Shown here: piece by piece, positions 15,319-23,063 of the stretch
How positions within the stretch are numbered: position 1 is the stretch's first letter
Layout of the letters: every line of letters starts with the position of its first letter
Source: Sphingomonas sp. PAMC26645
Lineage (GTDB): Bacteria; Pseudomonadota; Alphaproteobacteria; Sphingomonadales; Sphingomonadaceae
Direction: 5' to 3'
Length of the DNA: 64,000 bases
NCBI RefSeq assembly: GCF_004795835.1
Contig: NZ_CP039249.1
Coordinates: 248,001-312,000, forward strand
Notes under the pieces: model-generated
Databases searched by the model: none
What the model saw: the letters and a program-made list of their open reading frames with translations, nothing else
What the model was told of the DNA's origin: nothing
Program-made: the position numbers and the translations under genes

Positions 15319-17625
15319 ATGGCAAAGATCACCCAACTCCAGCGGCTCGTAAATCCCACTGGCAACGAGCTGGTCGTGGTTGCCGACTTGGAGGATGCCG
15401 GCAAGACCAAGGGCATCGCCGTTGGCCCCCTTGCTATGGCGGCTGCGATGCCGGCCGTGGACCTCGCCGAGGCCGCGCGAGATGGTGCCGAGGCCGCAGC
15501 GCTAGCGGCGTTGGTGGCGCTCGGTGACGGTATCTACGACACCGTCGCAGACGGGATCGCTGCTACCAATGACGGCGAGGGCTTCTACGTCCGCGGCAAT
15601 GACAGCGGGCTTGAACTCTGGATCCGCGGCGGGGCAACAGCGCGCCTGTACGTCGCGTTCGCAACTCGGTCATCCCTGCGTAACAACGGTATCAACCTTT
15701 GGGAGGTTGCCAAAGGCGATGGCGAGACGAACGACACGGATTCGATCGCCGAGGCCGTCGATAGTGCCGCATCATGGAAGGTCGGCCGCATCAACTGCGG
15801 CAGCGATCGGTACACGTACAAGATGGGCGGCGACTTCCATCGCTCGCCGAATAGCGACTTCAATCGGGGCCTGGTCGAGCTGCGATCGAGCGTAGCCCTC
15901 GTGGGTGCGGCACCAGGCTCGCGCCCGACGTTCAAGATGGCAGGCGGTTACTATAACCCAGGTGGGCTATTCTCCGACCGGTTCTGGGAAGGCAACTTCA
16001 TCGAAGGCGTCCACCTTGAGAACCTGATCCTCGACGGCAACATTGCCGCGCAGACCTGGAACGCATCGGGCGGTACCGACCTTGGCGGTGGCGATGCCGG
16101 CGCTGACGTATTTCAGCACGGTCACCTGGTTGCGTTGCTTCTCGCTAAGAAGATCTCCGCGCGCCGGTGCGCGTTTCGCAATGCGCGTGGCGACGGCATC
16201 ACGACCGGCGGACGCCGCGACGGCGTCGAGTATGACTTCGCCCGCGATCTACTCGTCGAATACAACGAATTTGAAAACCTGTTCCGCCAGGGCGTCAACG
16301 CGGCGACGAACGTCGTTCGCCTTATCGGGAATCGGTATAGCGGTGACGGCTTCTGGGTCGGCGCGGTCACGTTGGAGGTCGGCGAGATCGTCGACGTTGT
16401 GCAGGACTTCTGGGCTGCACATGAGCAGTTCGACTTTCGCATCGGTGTATCGCCGCCCGAGCGCACGCCTAGGTGGCGAGCGACCAGCGCGGAGGCGGCA
16501 GCGCGCCGGATCCACCTGCGCCGCGCGTATGCCGCGAGCGGTAACTTCTACACCAGCTATCCGGACTTCAAGTTTCCCGGCAAACTCGGTCGCCTTAGTC
16601 TCGTGCATCCGAAGATCTGGCAGGGCACGATCGATTGCTTCGGTTTCGACCGCGTGCACATCGACCAGCCCCAGATCGAGAACACCTACGAGGATACGAC
16701 CGATCACTTCCTGATCGGCCCTAACGCGATCCATGCAGGGCCTGCGCGTGACGCCGATCGCGTGACGGGCCTCGCCGACTTCATCGTGTCCAAACCTATC
16801 ATCCGCAGCGACCTCGGTGGGCCGGGGATCCACGTCTCGCGCTTCGAGCGCGTCAACATTGGAGGCGGTTCGATCGTTGGCGGTCGTGACGCCGGCATTC
16901 GCCTGGAGTCGTGCGGCGGATCCGTCACCGATATGGACATCCAGAACGTCGGTCGTCTGACGGTCGGCGGTGATGCCGCCATCCGTGACGCGTCGAGTTC
17001 GGCGATTACCGTCTTCGGTACGGGGGGCGATCTCACGATTGCAGACATCCGCGCAAAGGATACCCGCGTCGGCGATGCTCGCCGGATGACGCAGGCGGTC
17101 TACGCGAACGTCAGCACCGAAACCCTGACGAGGATCCGCGACGTGACCGGCCGCAACATGCGGACCGGTGTCGTCTACGACGTCAATAATTCGACCCTGA
17201 TTACTGGGGCGAGCGACGGCGAACGCAAGCTGCGGTTCAACAGCCCGATCGAGGCGAACGCTGGCCTGAAGGTCGACGGCCTGGTCGAGTTCGTCAGCAG
17301 CAACGGTGATCTCGATATCGTCCTGCGCGCAGCTCTGGGCACGAACACCAAGCTGTCGTTCATCAAGGGCATCGGGCTTGAGGGCCAGCTAATCCAGCTC
17401 GCCGACGGGACCATGCAGATCAACATGTTCGACAACGGCGTCGCGACAGGGTCGCCGATCGCCTTCACGAACGATGCCCATGTGCGGATGGCGACCAGCT
17501 GGGAACGGCCGCTTGAGATCCAGCCAGGCACGTTCGTCTGGGTCGATGCGGCGGGCTCGATGCGCATCAGTGTCGGACGTCCTGCAGCAGACAATGGCGG
17601 CACCGTCGTCGGGACCCAGCTTTAA
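15319..17625 (+). CDS. Tailspike-like beta-helix protein 1 (768 aa)
   Basis: Starts 2 bp after H. The N-terminal 60 residues or so are an adapter plus an Ala-rich helix. Residues about 65-115 form a small domain seen before beta-helices in phage spikes (DGIAATNDGEGFYVRGNDSG). A long repetitive region rich in N/D/G with turns such as GVHLENLILDGNI, KISARRCAFRNARGDGI and GGGSIVGGRDAGIRLES indicates a right-handed parallel beta-helix. Such spikes usually bind or cut capsular or O-polysaccharide. I see no catalytic motif that identifies the sugar. The C-terminal 100 residues may be a trimerisation domain. Confidence 0.82.
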   Translation: MAKITQLQRLVNPTGNELVVVADLEDAGKTKGIAVGPLAMAAAMPAVDLAEAARDGAEAAALAALVALGDGIYDTVADGIAATNDGEGFYVRGNDSGLELWIRGGATARLYVAFATRSSLRNNGINLWEVAKGDGETNDTDSIAEAVDSAASWKVGRINCGSDRYTYKMGGDFHRSPNSDFNRGLVELRSSVALVGAAPGSRPTFKMAGGYYNPGGLFSDRFWEGNFIEGVHLENLILDGNIAAQTWNASGGTDLGGGDAGADVFQHGHLVALLLAKKISARRCAFRNARGDGITTGGRRDGVEYDFARDLLVEYNEFENLFRQGVNAATNVVRLIGNRYSGDGFWVGAVTLEVGEIVDVVQDFWAAHEQFDFRIGVSPPERTPRWRATSAEAAARRIHLRRAYAASGNFYTSYPDFKFPGKLGRLSLVHPKIWQGTIDCFGFDRVHIDQPQIENTYEDTTDHFLIGPNAIHAGPARDADRVTGLADFIVSKPIIRSDLGGPGIHVSRFERVNIGGGSIVGGRDAGIRLESCGGSVTDMDIQNVGRLTVGGDAAIRDASSSAITVFGTGGDLTIADIRAKDTRVGDARRMTQAVYANVSTETLTRIRDVTGRNMRTGVVYDVNNSTLITGASDGERKLRFNSPIEANAGLKVDGLVEFVSSNGDLDIVLRAALGTNTKLSFIKGIGLEGQLIQLADGTMQINMFDNGVATGSPIAFTNDAHVRMATSWERPLEIQPGTFVWVDAAGSMRISVGRPAADNGGTVVGTQL

Positions 17626-17635
17626 GGATTAATAC

Positions 17636-19795
17636 GTGGCTTATCTTGATACCACCGCTCGTATTCGTCGGACGATCATCGCCGATCTCGACCTTCTTCC
17701 AGCGGAGAACTACAAAAAGACTTTGGCCGCTGGCGTCGACGCGTTCGACATCGGCGACTCGTTTTGTAGCGATGAAACCGGGGAAATGCGCCGCTATGAG
17801 CGGATCGCAGCGGCGCCAGGCTACGCGGATCTCGGCGATCGGGCCGCGCCTGCGAATAAGAACATGGTCGAAGCGAACCGGATTGCCGCAGCGGCCTCGG
17901 CCGAAGCACTATCTCGCGACCTTGAAGTAGCGCGCCAGGACGCTTTGACGTCGACTAGCGCACTAGCCAAGCTCACGAACGACGCTCTTATCAGTATCTC
18001 GCAGCGTGCCGGGGCGCTCGGCGCGGGGACCAATGCCACCCAGGCGGTGAACTATGCCGCGCTTACCAAACTGCTCAATACGCCCGGCGTCAGCCCGATC
18101 GTCCTCGATCGGGCGTACTATGACATCGGGCCGAACAGCCTGCGTGTCAGCGTCAAGAAGACGGAAGTCTGGGGTGCGCCGGGTGGGACAACGATCACCT
18201 GCAGCGTCCTGAAGTTGCTCGAGTTTCTCAGCATCGAAGACCTACACTTCTACGACATCAACTGGGTCTCGACCTACGAGTCGCTGGCTGACGAGGCGAC
18301 CTATGCGCTGGTTTGCGGCATCCATCGTGCGATCCGCAACATGACGATGAATCGTTGCACCTTCTCGATCGCGAAGGCCAACGCCAACGCCTTGAAGTTC
18401 GTGGCTGACATTGACGGCGAGTACGTCGAACAGGTCAAGTTCAACGACTGCCATATCCTTGCGGCCGGCCGCATGGGGGCCGAGCTGTCGGTTCATCCTA
18501 ACACCCTGACCATCCCAGGCACCAACCAGAAGTACCCTAACGACGCTGTCGCCCGCATCGATACGTTTGAGTGGAACGGGGGCTCTATCAAAAACACTGG
18601 TTTGATTTCGCCTCTCTACGGCATGGCATTTTCGGGCACCGGCTGGATGAACCGCATTCGCGTCGCCACCCGTCTCGACAACAATATGACCTGCGGTGTC
18701 GAGGGCGTCGGGATATGCAACTCGTATATCAGCGTGCAGATCACGAACATGCGGGACGTTGCCAACTCGTTGACGCCGAGCGCGGCAATCTCTCTGACCG
18801 CCAACGCCGAGCTGGACCGCTCACGGAAGATGACCGGCAACATCGTCGAGAACTGTATCGCAGACGATGGCACCTGCCGCGAGGTGCGCTTCTGGTATCA
18901 GCAGGGCCTGCAGACACGCGGCAATCGCTTCAAGCTGTCTGCCGGCTCGACGGGGCGCGGGTACGTGACGTACGCCGGCAGCACTCTCTGCAAGAGCAGC
19001 AATGATGCGTACGACTGCGATGGGGCTTACACGCTGCAGGTCCGCAGTGAGGCGGCACATGGCGGCGCGTCGGCCTTCAACGAGTGGGAAGGGTTGTCGC
19101 TTAGCCATGCCCGCTCGACGAGCCCGTTCCAGCTGACGAACTTCTACGGTGCGGACACCACCGGCAACTCGATCAACGGCATCCTCTATACGCCGTCGAC
19201 GCTGTATCCGAGTCAGCCGCTGAGCGCCGGGCAGGCTGAAGCCACCATCACCGGGAGCATCACCGGTACGACTTTGACGGTCACCGCCTGGTCGGGCATC
19301 CCGCTACGTGTCGGGCAGAAGCTGTTTGGCAACGTCATCGACGCACTGACCGAGATCAAGGCGCTCGACGGCACCGGTACGGGTGGGCTGGGAACCTATA
19401 CAGTGTCGAAATCCCAAAACGCGGGTAGCGATACGATCAAGGTTGGGTTGGCGCAGAAGAACTTCATTCGAGGAAGTATTCGCAGCACTTACGGGTTCGA
19501 CTTTATGACGAACACGTACACGATCGGCGATTTTTCCGTCGATGCGACCTTGCTCGACAGCGTCCCCCACATGCTTGCATCCCGCAACCTGACGATTCGG
19601 ACGAGTGGGTCACTGACAGCAGTTCGCTCGATCATTTTTCCGGAGGGTGGACCCGCTCAGCGGATCACCAACTCGACCACCGGTGGCTTCGCTATCATCC
19701 TGAAGAACAAGACGGCCGGTAGCACGGTAACGATCCCGAATGGCGCGACTGTCAACGTGGCGTCGACGTCGGCAGGGTTCGTCATCATTCCATAA
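17636..19795 (+). CDS. Tailspike-like beta-helix protein 2 (719 aa)
   Basis: GTG start at 17636 with AAGGA at 17624-17628. The N-terminal 140 residues are an adapter with an Ala-rich coiled coil (AEALSRDLEVARQDALTSTSA). The middle has repeated beta-helix-like turns (EFLSIEDLHFYDINW, RNMTMNRCTFSIAKA, VEQVKFNDCHILA). Near residue 530 is a TGSITGTTLTVTAWSGIPLRVG...GTGTGGLGTYTVS segment, a small beta domain common in phage tail proteins. It is unlike the first spike in sequence but has the same plan, giving the phage two receptor-binding or depolymerase candidates. It is the last gene before the third dyad. Confidence 0.8.
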   Translation: MAYLDTTARIRRTIIADLDLLPAENYKKTLAAGVDAFDIGDSFCSDETGEMRRYERIAAAPGYADLGDRAAPANKNMVEANRIAAAASAEALSRDLEVARQDALTSTSALAKLTNDALISISQRAGALGAGTNATQAVNYAALTKLLNTPGVSPIVLDRAYYDIGPNSLRVSVKKTEVWGAPGGTTITCSVLKLLEFLSIEDLHFYDINWVSTYESLADEATYALVCGIHRAIRNMTMNRCTFSIAKANANALKFVADIDGEYVEQVKFNDCHILAAGRMGAELSVHPNTLTIPGTNQKYPNDAVARIDTFEWNGGSIKNTGLISPLYGMAFSGTGWMNRIRVATRLDNNMTCGVEGVGICNSYISVQITNMRDVANSLTPSAAISLTANAELDRSRKMTGNIVENCIADDGTCREVRFWYQQGLQTRGNRFKLSAGSTGRGYVTYAGSTLCKSSNDAYDCDGAYTLQVRSEAAHGGASAFNEWEGLSLSHARSTSPFQLTNFYGADTTGNSINGILYTPSTLYPSQPLSAGQAEATITGSITGTTLTVTAWSGIPLRVGQKLFGNVIDALTEIKALDGTGTGGLGTYTVSKSQNAGSDTIKVGLAQKNFIRGSIRSTYGFDFMTNTYTIGDFSVDATLLDSVPHMLASRNLTIRTSGSLTAVRSIIFPEGGPAQRITNSTTGGFAIILKNKTAGSTVTIPNGATVNVASTSAGFVIIP

Positions 19796-19802
19796 GGTGG
19801 CG

Positions 19803-19839
19803 TCCCGCTCTTGTAGAAACGTTTTCTACAAGAGCGGGA
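19803..19839. promoter_or_regulatory. Phage dyad, copy 3 (before V)
   Basis: The same core arms as copy 2 (CTCTTGTAGAAA at 19808-19819, TTTCTACAAGAG at 19823-19834), extended on both sides by 5 bp (TCCCG/CGGGA) to 17-bp arms around CGT. It starts 8 bp after the spike-2 stop; its centre is 56 bp from the preferred V start at 19877. The GC extension would also give a strong RNA hairpin, so this copy might in addition terminate the J-spike transcript, although no T-run follows. Confidence 0.72.
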
Positions 19840-19876
19840 CCTCGCCTCTCATCACGTCCCGCGCATGGTCGCCGCT

Positions 19877-20431
19877 ATGGCCGAACATGCCGATACCCAG
19901 CGCCTCATTGGCGATCTCGTGCGCGAAGGCGTGGTCGTATCGGTCGACCACTCTGCCGCAACAGCGCGCGTACAATTCGCGGACGAACTGACGACTGGCG
20001 ATATTCCATGGCTCGCGAGCCGCGCCGGATCCACGCGCACCTGGTCGCCGCCGACGATCGGCGAACAGGTCATGGTGCTTGCCCCCGAGGCTGACACGGC
20101 GCGCGGGGTCATCATCGGCAGCCTATCGAGCGACGCCCATCCGCACCCGGCGACCGACGAATCGACGCTAACCGAATACGAGGACGGCGCACGCATCGGT
20201 TACGATCCGAAGGCGCACGCTCTGACGGCTATCCTTCCGGCCGGCGCGACGTTGCGGGTCGATGCTGATGGCGGCCTTGTGTTCAAAGGCGACCTGACGG
20301 TCGACGGGGACATCAAGTCGACCGGCACGATCGCCGCAGACACCGACGTCATTGGTGCAGGTAAAAGCCTCAAGAATCACGTACATCTTGGCGTCCAGCC
20401 GGGCGGCGGGCTTTCGGGGAAGCCGCAGTGA
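19877..20431 (+). CDS. V: Baseplate spike protein V (P2 gpV-like)
   Basis: ATG at 19877 (an ATG at 19865 is also possible) gives 184 aa. The N-terminal OB-like domain contains VREGVVVSVDHSAATARVQF and the SPPTIGEQVMVLAPEAD motif of gpV/gp45 spikes. The C-terminal beta-helix ends with the NHVHLGVQPGG segment, whose His-x-His binds iron at the spike tip in gpV. It pierces the outer membrane. P2 gpV is 211 aa. In P2 this gene precedes J; here it follows the fibres. Confidence 0.92.
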   Translation: MAEHADTQRLIGDLVREGVVVSVDHSAATARVQFADELTTGDIPWLASRAGSTRTWSPPTIGEQVMVLAPEADTARGVIIGSLSSDAHPHPATDESTLTEYEDGARIGYDPKAHALTAILPAGATLRVDADGGLVFKGDLTVDGDIKSTGTIAADTDVIGAGKSLKNHVHLGVQPGGGLSGKPQ

Positions 20432-20790
20432 TTGGTATGGATCGCCATACCGGCGCGCGCTTAGCCGGCACAGATCACCTCGGGCAGTCGATCGACGACA
20501 TCCTTGAAACGCCGATCGGCACGCGCTGCGGCCGGCGCGATTATGGCTCGGAAATCCCCAAGCTAATCGACCAGCCAAACAACGAAGTCGGCCGCGTCCG
20601 GATCATTGCCGCCGCAGCGCATGCGCTGCTCCGTCAGGAAGGCCGCGCGCGGCTCTCGCGTGTCGTGCTTTCGCCTGGAAAACTGCCGCAGTCGGCCGTC
20701 CTCACCATCACCGGCCGTCGCACCGATGTGCCCGGCGCGCCCGCCTTCACCCATTCGTCCACCGTCCGCGCCCTGTCGGCGCTCGCCTGA
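20428..20790 (+). CDS. W: Baseplate protein W (P2 gpW / gp25-like)
   Basis: 120 aa (P2 gpW 115). The signature DHLGQSIDDILETPIGTRCGRRDYGSEI is the gp25-like wedge protein motif. It initiates sheath polymerisation at the baseplate. ATG overlaps the V stop by 4 bp. Confidence 0.93.
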   Translation: MIGMDRHTGARLAGTDHLGQSIDDILETPIGTRCGRRDYGSEIPKLIDQPNNEVGRVRIIAAAAHALLRQEGRARLSRVVLSPGKLPQSAVLTITGRRTDVPGAPAFTHSSTVRALSALA

Positions 20791-20801
20791 AAGGTCCGCA
20801 C

Positions 20802-21974
20802 ATGAGCTTCCTCCACGGGATCAACGTCAACGAGGTAAAGACCTCGCGCCGCGCGATCGTCACCGTTGCCACCGCCGTCATCGGCTTGATCGCCACCGCG
20901 CCTGCCGCGGTTGCCGGCGCATTCCCGCTCGACACCGCAGTCGCGGTCACGAACATTGACGACGCGATTGAGAAGGCCGGTGCGGACGGCACGCTGCGCG
21001 CCGCCCTGAAGGCCATCGCCGGCCAAGTCGACGCGCCGATCGTCGTCGTGCGCGTCGCACCTGGTGCTACGCCGGCCGATACCGCGACCGCGGTCATCGG
21101 TGCCGACGTCGCTGGTGTGAAGACCGGCATGCAGGCGCTGCTGACCGCCTCGGCGCAGTTGAACCTCCATCCCCGAATCATCGGCGCACCCGGCCTCGAA
21201 GGCGAGCTGGTGACCAAGGCAATGGTCACCGTCGCCAAGCGGCTCCGTGCCCGCGTCTATGCGTATGCCATCGGCAACGATCGCGGCGAGGCCATCGCCC
21301 ACCGCGCCCTGTTCTCCGACGCGCGCGAGCTGACGTTGCTCTGGCCCAGCGTAACCGCCCCCTACGGCGCGGACGGTGCAAGCATCGGCGTGCCGGTCGC
21401 GGCCGTCGCGATGGGCGCACGCGCCGCGATCGACGAGACGCAGGGCTGGCACAAGACGCTGTCGAACGTCGCGCTGCCGGAGGTCGACGGCCTGGCTGCA
21501 GATGTCACGTTCGATATTCAGGACGCCGATTGCGACGCGAACGTCCTGAACGCGTCCCAGCTGGTCACCGTCGTGCGTATCGCGGGCGAACTGCGCTTTT
21601 GGGGCAACCGCACCTGCGCCGCACCCGCCAGCGACTTCGTGTTTGAAAGCGCCTGCCGCACCGCGCAGATCCTTGCCGACACCGTCGCGCTCGGCCTCGT
21701 GTGGGCGATGGACAAGCCGCTGCTGCCCAGCCTGGCGAAGGACATCGTTGAGCAGATCAACGAGAAGTTCCGACAGGAAAAGCGCGCCGGCCGTATCCTC
21801 GGTGCCGTCGCGCTGTTCGACGGGGCCAAGAACCCGGTCGATCAGCTGAAGGCTGGCAAGCTTCTCATTGGCTACCGCTACACCTTCGTACCGCCGCTGG
21901 AGGCGCTCGGGATCGAGCAGGAGATCTCCGACGAGTTCTTCGCCGACTTCACCAGCCTGGTCGCCGGCAACTAA
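20802..21974 (+). CDS. FI: Contractile tail sheath protein FI
   Basis: 390 aa, near P2 FI (396 aa). The start FLHGINVNEVKTSRRAIVTV with VIGLIATAP and the PLDTAVAVTNIDDAIEKAG segment, together with the C-terminal WGNRTCAAPASDFVFESACRTAQ region, are characteristic. The protein polymerises around the tube and contracts at injection. Confidence 0.95.
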   Translation: MSFLHGINVNEVKTSRRAIVTVATAVIGLIATAPAAVAGAFPLDTAVAVTNIDDAIEKAGADGTLRAALKAIAGQVDAPIVVVRVAPGATPADTATAVIGADVAGVKTGMQALLTASAQLNLHPRIIGAPGLEGELVTKAMVTVAKRLRARVYAYAIGNDRGEAIAHRALFSDARELTLLWPSVTAPYGADGASIGVPVAAVAMGARAAIDETQGWHKTLSNVALPEVDGLAADVTFDIQDADCDANVLNASQLVTVVRIAGELRFWGNRTCAAPASDFVFESACRTAQILADTVALGLVWAMDKPLLPSLAKDIVEQINEKFRQEKRAGRILGAVALFDGAKNPVDQLKAGKLLIGYRYTFVPPLEALGIEQEISDEFFADFTSLVAGN

Positions 21975-22003
21975 ACCCACCTCACGCACGAAAGGTCGAC
22001 GCG

Positions 22004-22513
22004 ATGGCGTTCCCCAGCAAGCTCAAGCAGACGATGATGTTCAACGACGGCGAAGCCTTCATCGGCGAAACCGTCTCGATCACGCCCCCCAAACTCGCGC
22101 GCAAATTCGAGGAATACCGTGCCGGTGGCATGGGTCGCGCGGTCAAGGTCGACATGGGCGGCGAGCCGCTCGAAATGGAGGCGGTTTACGGCGGTCCCAT
22201 GCGGCAGATCCTGCGCCAGCACGGCATGCTCAATCTCGCTGGCGTGCAGCAGCGCTTCGTCGGTTCGTTCCAGGACGACGATAGCGGTGCCGTCGACGTC
22301 GTCGAGATCGTTACGCGCGGCCGGCACGAAGAGATCGACATGGGCGAATGGAAGCCCGGCGAGGATACCGAGTTCAAGGTTAAGAGCCAGCTCAGCTACT
22401 TCAAGCTGACGTGGAACGGCGTCGTCGAGGTCGAGATCGATGTCCTGGGCATGATCGAGATCGTCGGTGGCGTCGACCTGATGGCCGAGCATCGCGCTGC
22501 AATGGGCCTGTAG
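22004..22513 (+). CDS. FII: Tail tube protein FII
   Basis: 169 aa (P2 FII 172). SITPPKLARKFEEYRAGGMG, EMEAVYGGPMRQILRQ and a C-terminal ending in EIVGGVDLMAEHRAAMGL are the family features. Six-fold rings of this protein stack into the inner tube. It follows the sheath gene after 29 bp. Confidence 0.95.
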   Translation: MAFPSKLKQTMMFNDGEAFIGETVSITPPKLARKFEEYRAGGMGRAVKVDMGGEPLEMEAVYGGPMRQILRQHGMLNLAGVQQRFVGSFQDDDSGAVDVVEIVTRGRHEEIDMGEWKPGEDTEFKVKSQLSYFKLTWNGVVEVEIDVLGMIEIVGGVDLMAEHRAAMGL

Positions 22514-22596
22514 CGGCGTGACCGCGATCCGCCGGCCGCGCCGTCGCCCCGGCGCGCTTACCCAGCCACCGACCAAGTCCTGACAGGAATCGTACA

Positions 22597-22935
22597 ATGA
22601 CCGACCAGAATACCGTCACCACTGGCAAACGCTTTTCCTCGTTCAAGCTGGACGCCGACATCACCGTCAACGACCAGGTCGTGCATCCGGCCGGCACGGA
22701 GATTCAAGTTCGTCGGCCTGGCGCGGGCGAGCTGCGTGGCGTCGACATCTCCGCAACGATCAGTCGGTGCGATTACACCCAGATCGAGAAGATCGCGCCG
22801 CGTATCACGATGCCGATCCTGCACAAGGAGCATATCGCCGTCATGGATCCGGCGGACTTCGTGCAGCTCGGTGGTGAGATCGTGGATTTTTTGCTGCCGA
22901 AGGCCGTGAAGCAGGCGGCCTTCCAGCCCGAATAG
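22597..22935 (+). CDS. E: Tail assembly chaperone E (P2 gpE-like)
   Basis: 112 aa (P2 gpE 91). It has RFSSFKLDADITVNDQVVHP at the start and RRPGAGELRGVDI, typical of the gpE/gp41 family. It helps assemble the tail around the tape-measure protein. Near its end the sequence T TTT TTG is in the right phase for a -1 frameshift into E', giving a fusion of about 154 aa. Confidence 0.92.
   Translation: MTDQNTVTTGKRFSSFKLDADITVNDQVVHPAGTEIQVRRPGAGELRGVDISATISRCDYTQIEKIAPRITMPILHKEHIAVMDPADFVQLGGEIVDFLLPKAVKQAAFQPE
22887..22893 (+). promoter_or_regulatory. Programmed -1 frameshift site (T TTT TTG) in E
   Basis: In the E frame the codons are GAT-TTT-TTG, so the heptamer is T TTT TTG, the P2-type slippery sequence. 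After a -1 slip, reading resumes at 22893 (GCT GCC GAA) and stays open through the ATG at 22944 to the stop at 23058-23060. The E stop at 22933-22935 would be bypassed. The product E+E' is 99 residues of E plus 55 more. P2 uses the same site in the same gene pair. Confidence 0.88.
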
Positions 22936-22943
22936 AAGACATT

Positions 22944-23060
22944 ATGGCGGACCTTGCCGAGTGCTGGGGATGGGGTCCGCCGACGATGAACGACATGGGC
23001 GTTGCCGAGCTGATCGGCTGGCGGGCGCAGGCCCTGGAACGCCGCCAAAAGGATCGCTGA
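22944..23060 (+). CDS. E' extension (GpE family, 38-aa core)
   Basis: The frame from ATG at 22944 encodes MADLAECWGWGPPTMNDMGV followed by AELIGWRAQALERRQKDR. The pattern W-x-P-x...M-x-x-(L/M)-x-(V/L)-x-EL-x-x-WR is the GpE family. In P2 this part is made as the C-terminus of E+E' by frameshifting, not as an independent gene; the same is expected here because the -1 frame from 22893 runs into it without a stop. It is too short to stand out as an ordinary gene. Confidence 0.88.
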   Translation: MADLAECWGWGPPTMNDMGVAELIGWRAQALERRQKDR

Positions 23061-23063
23061 CCG

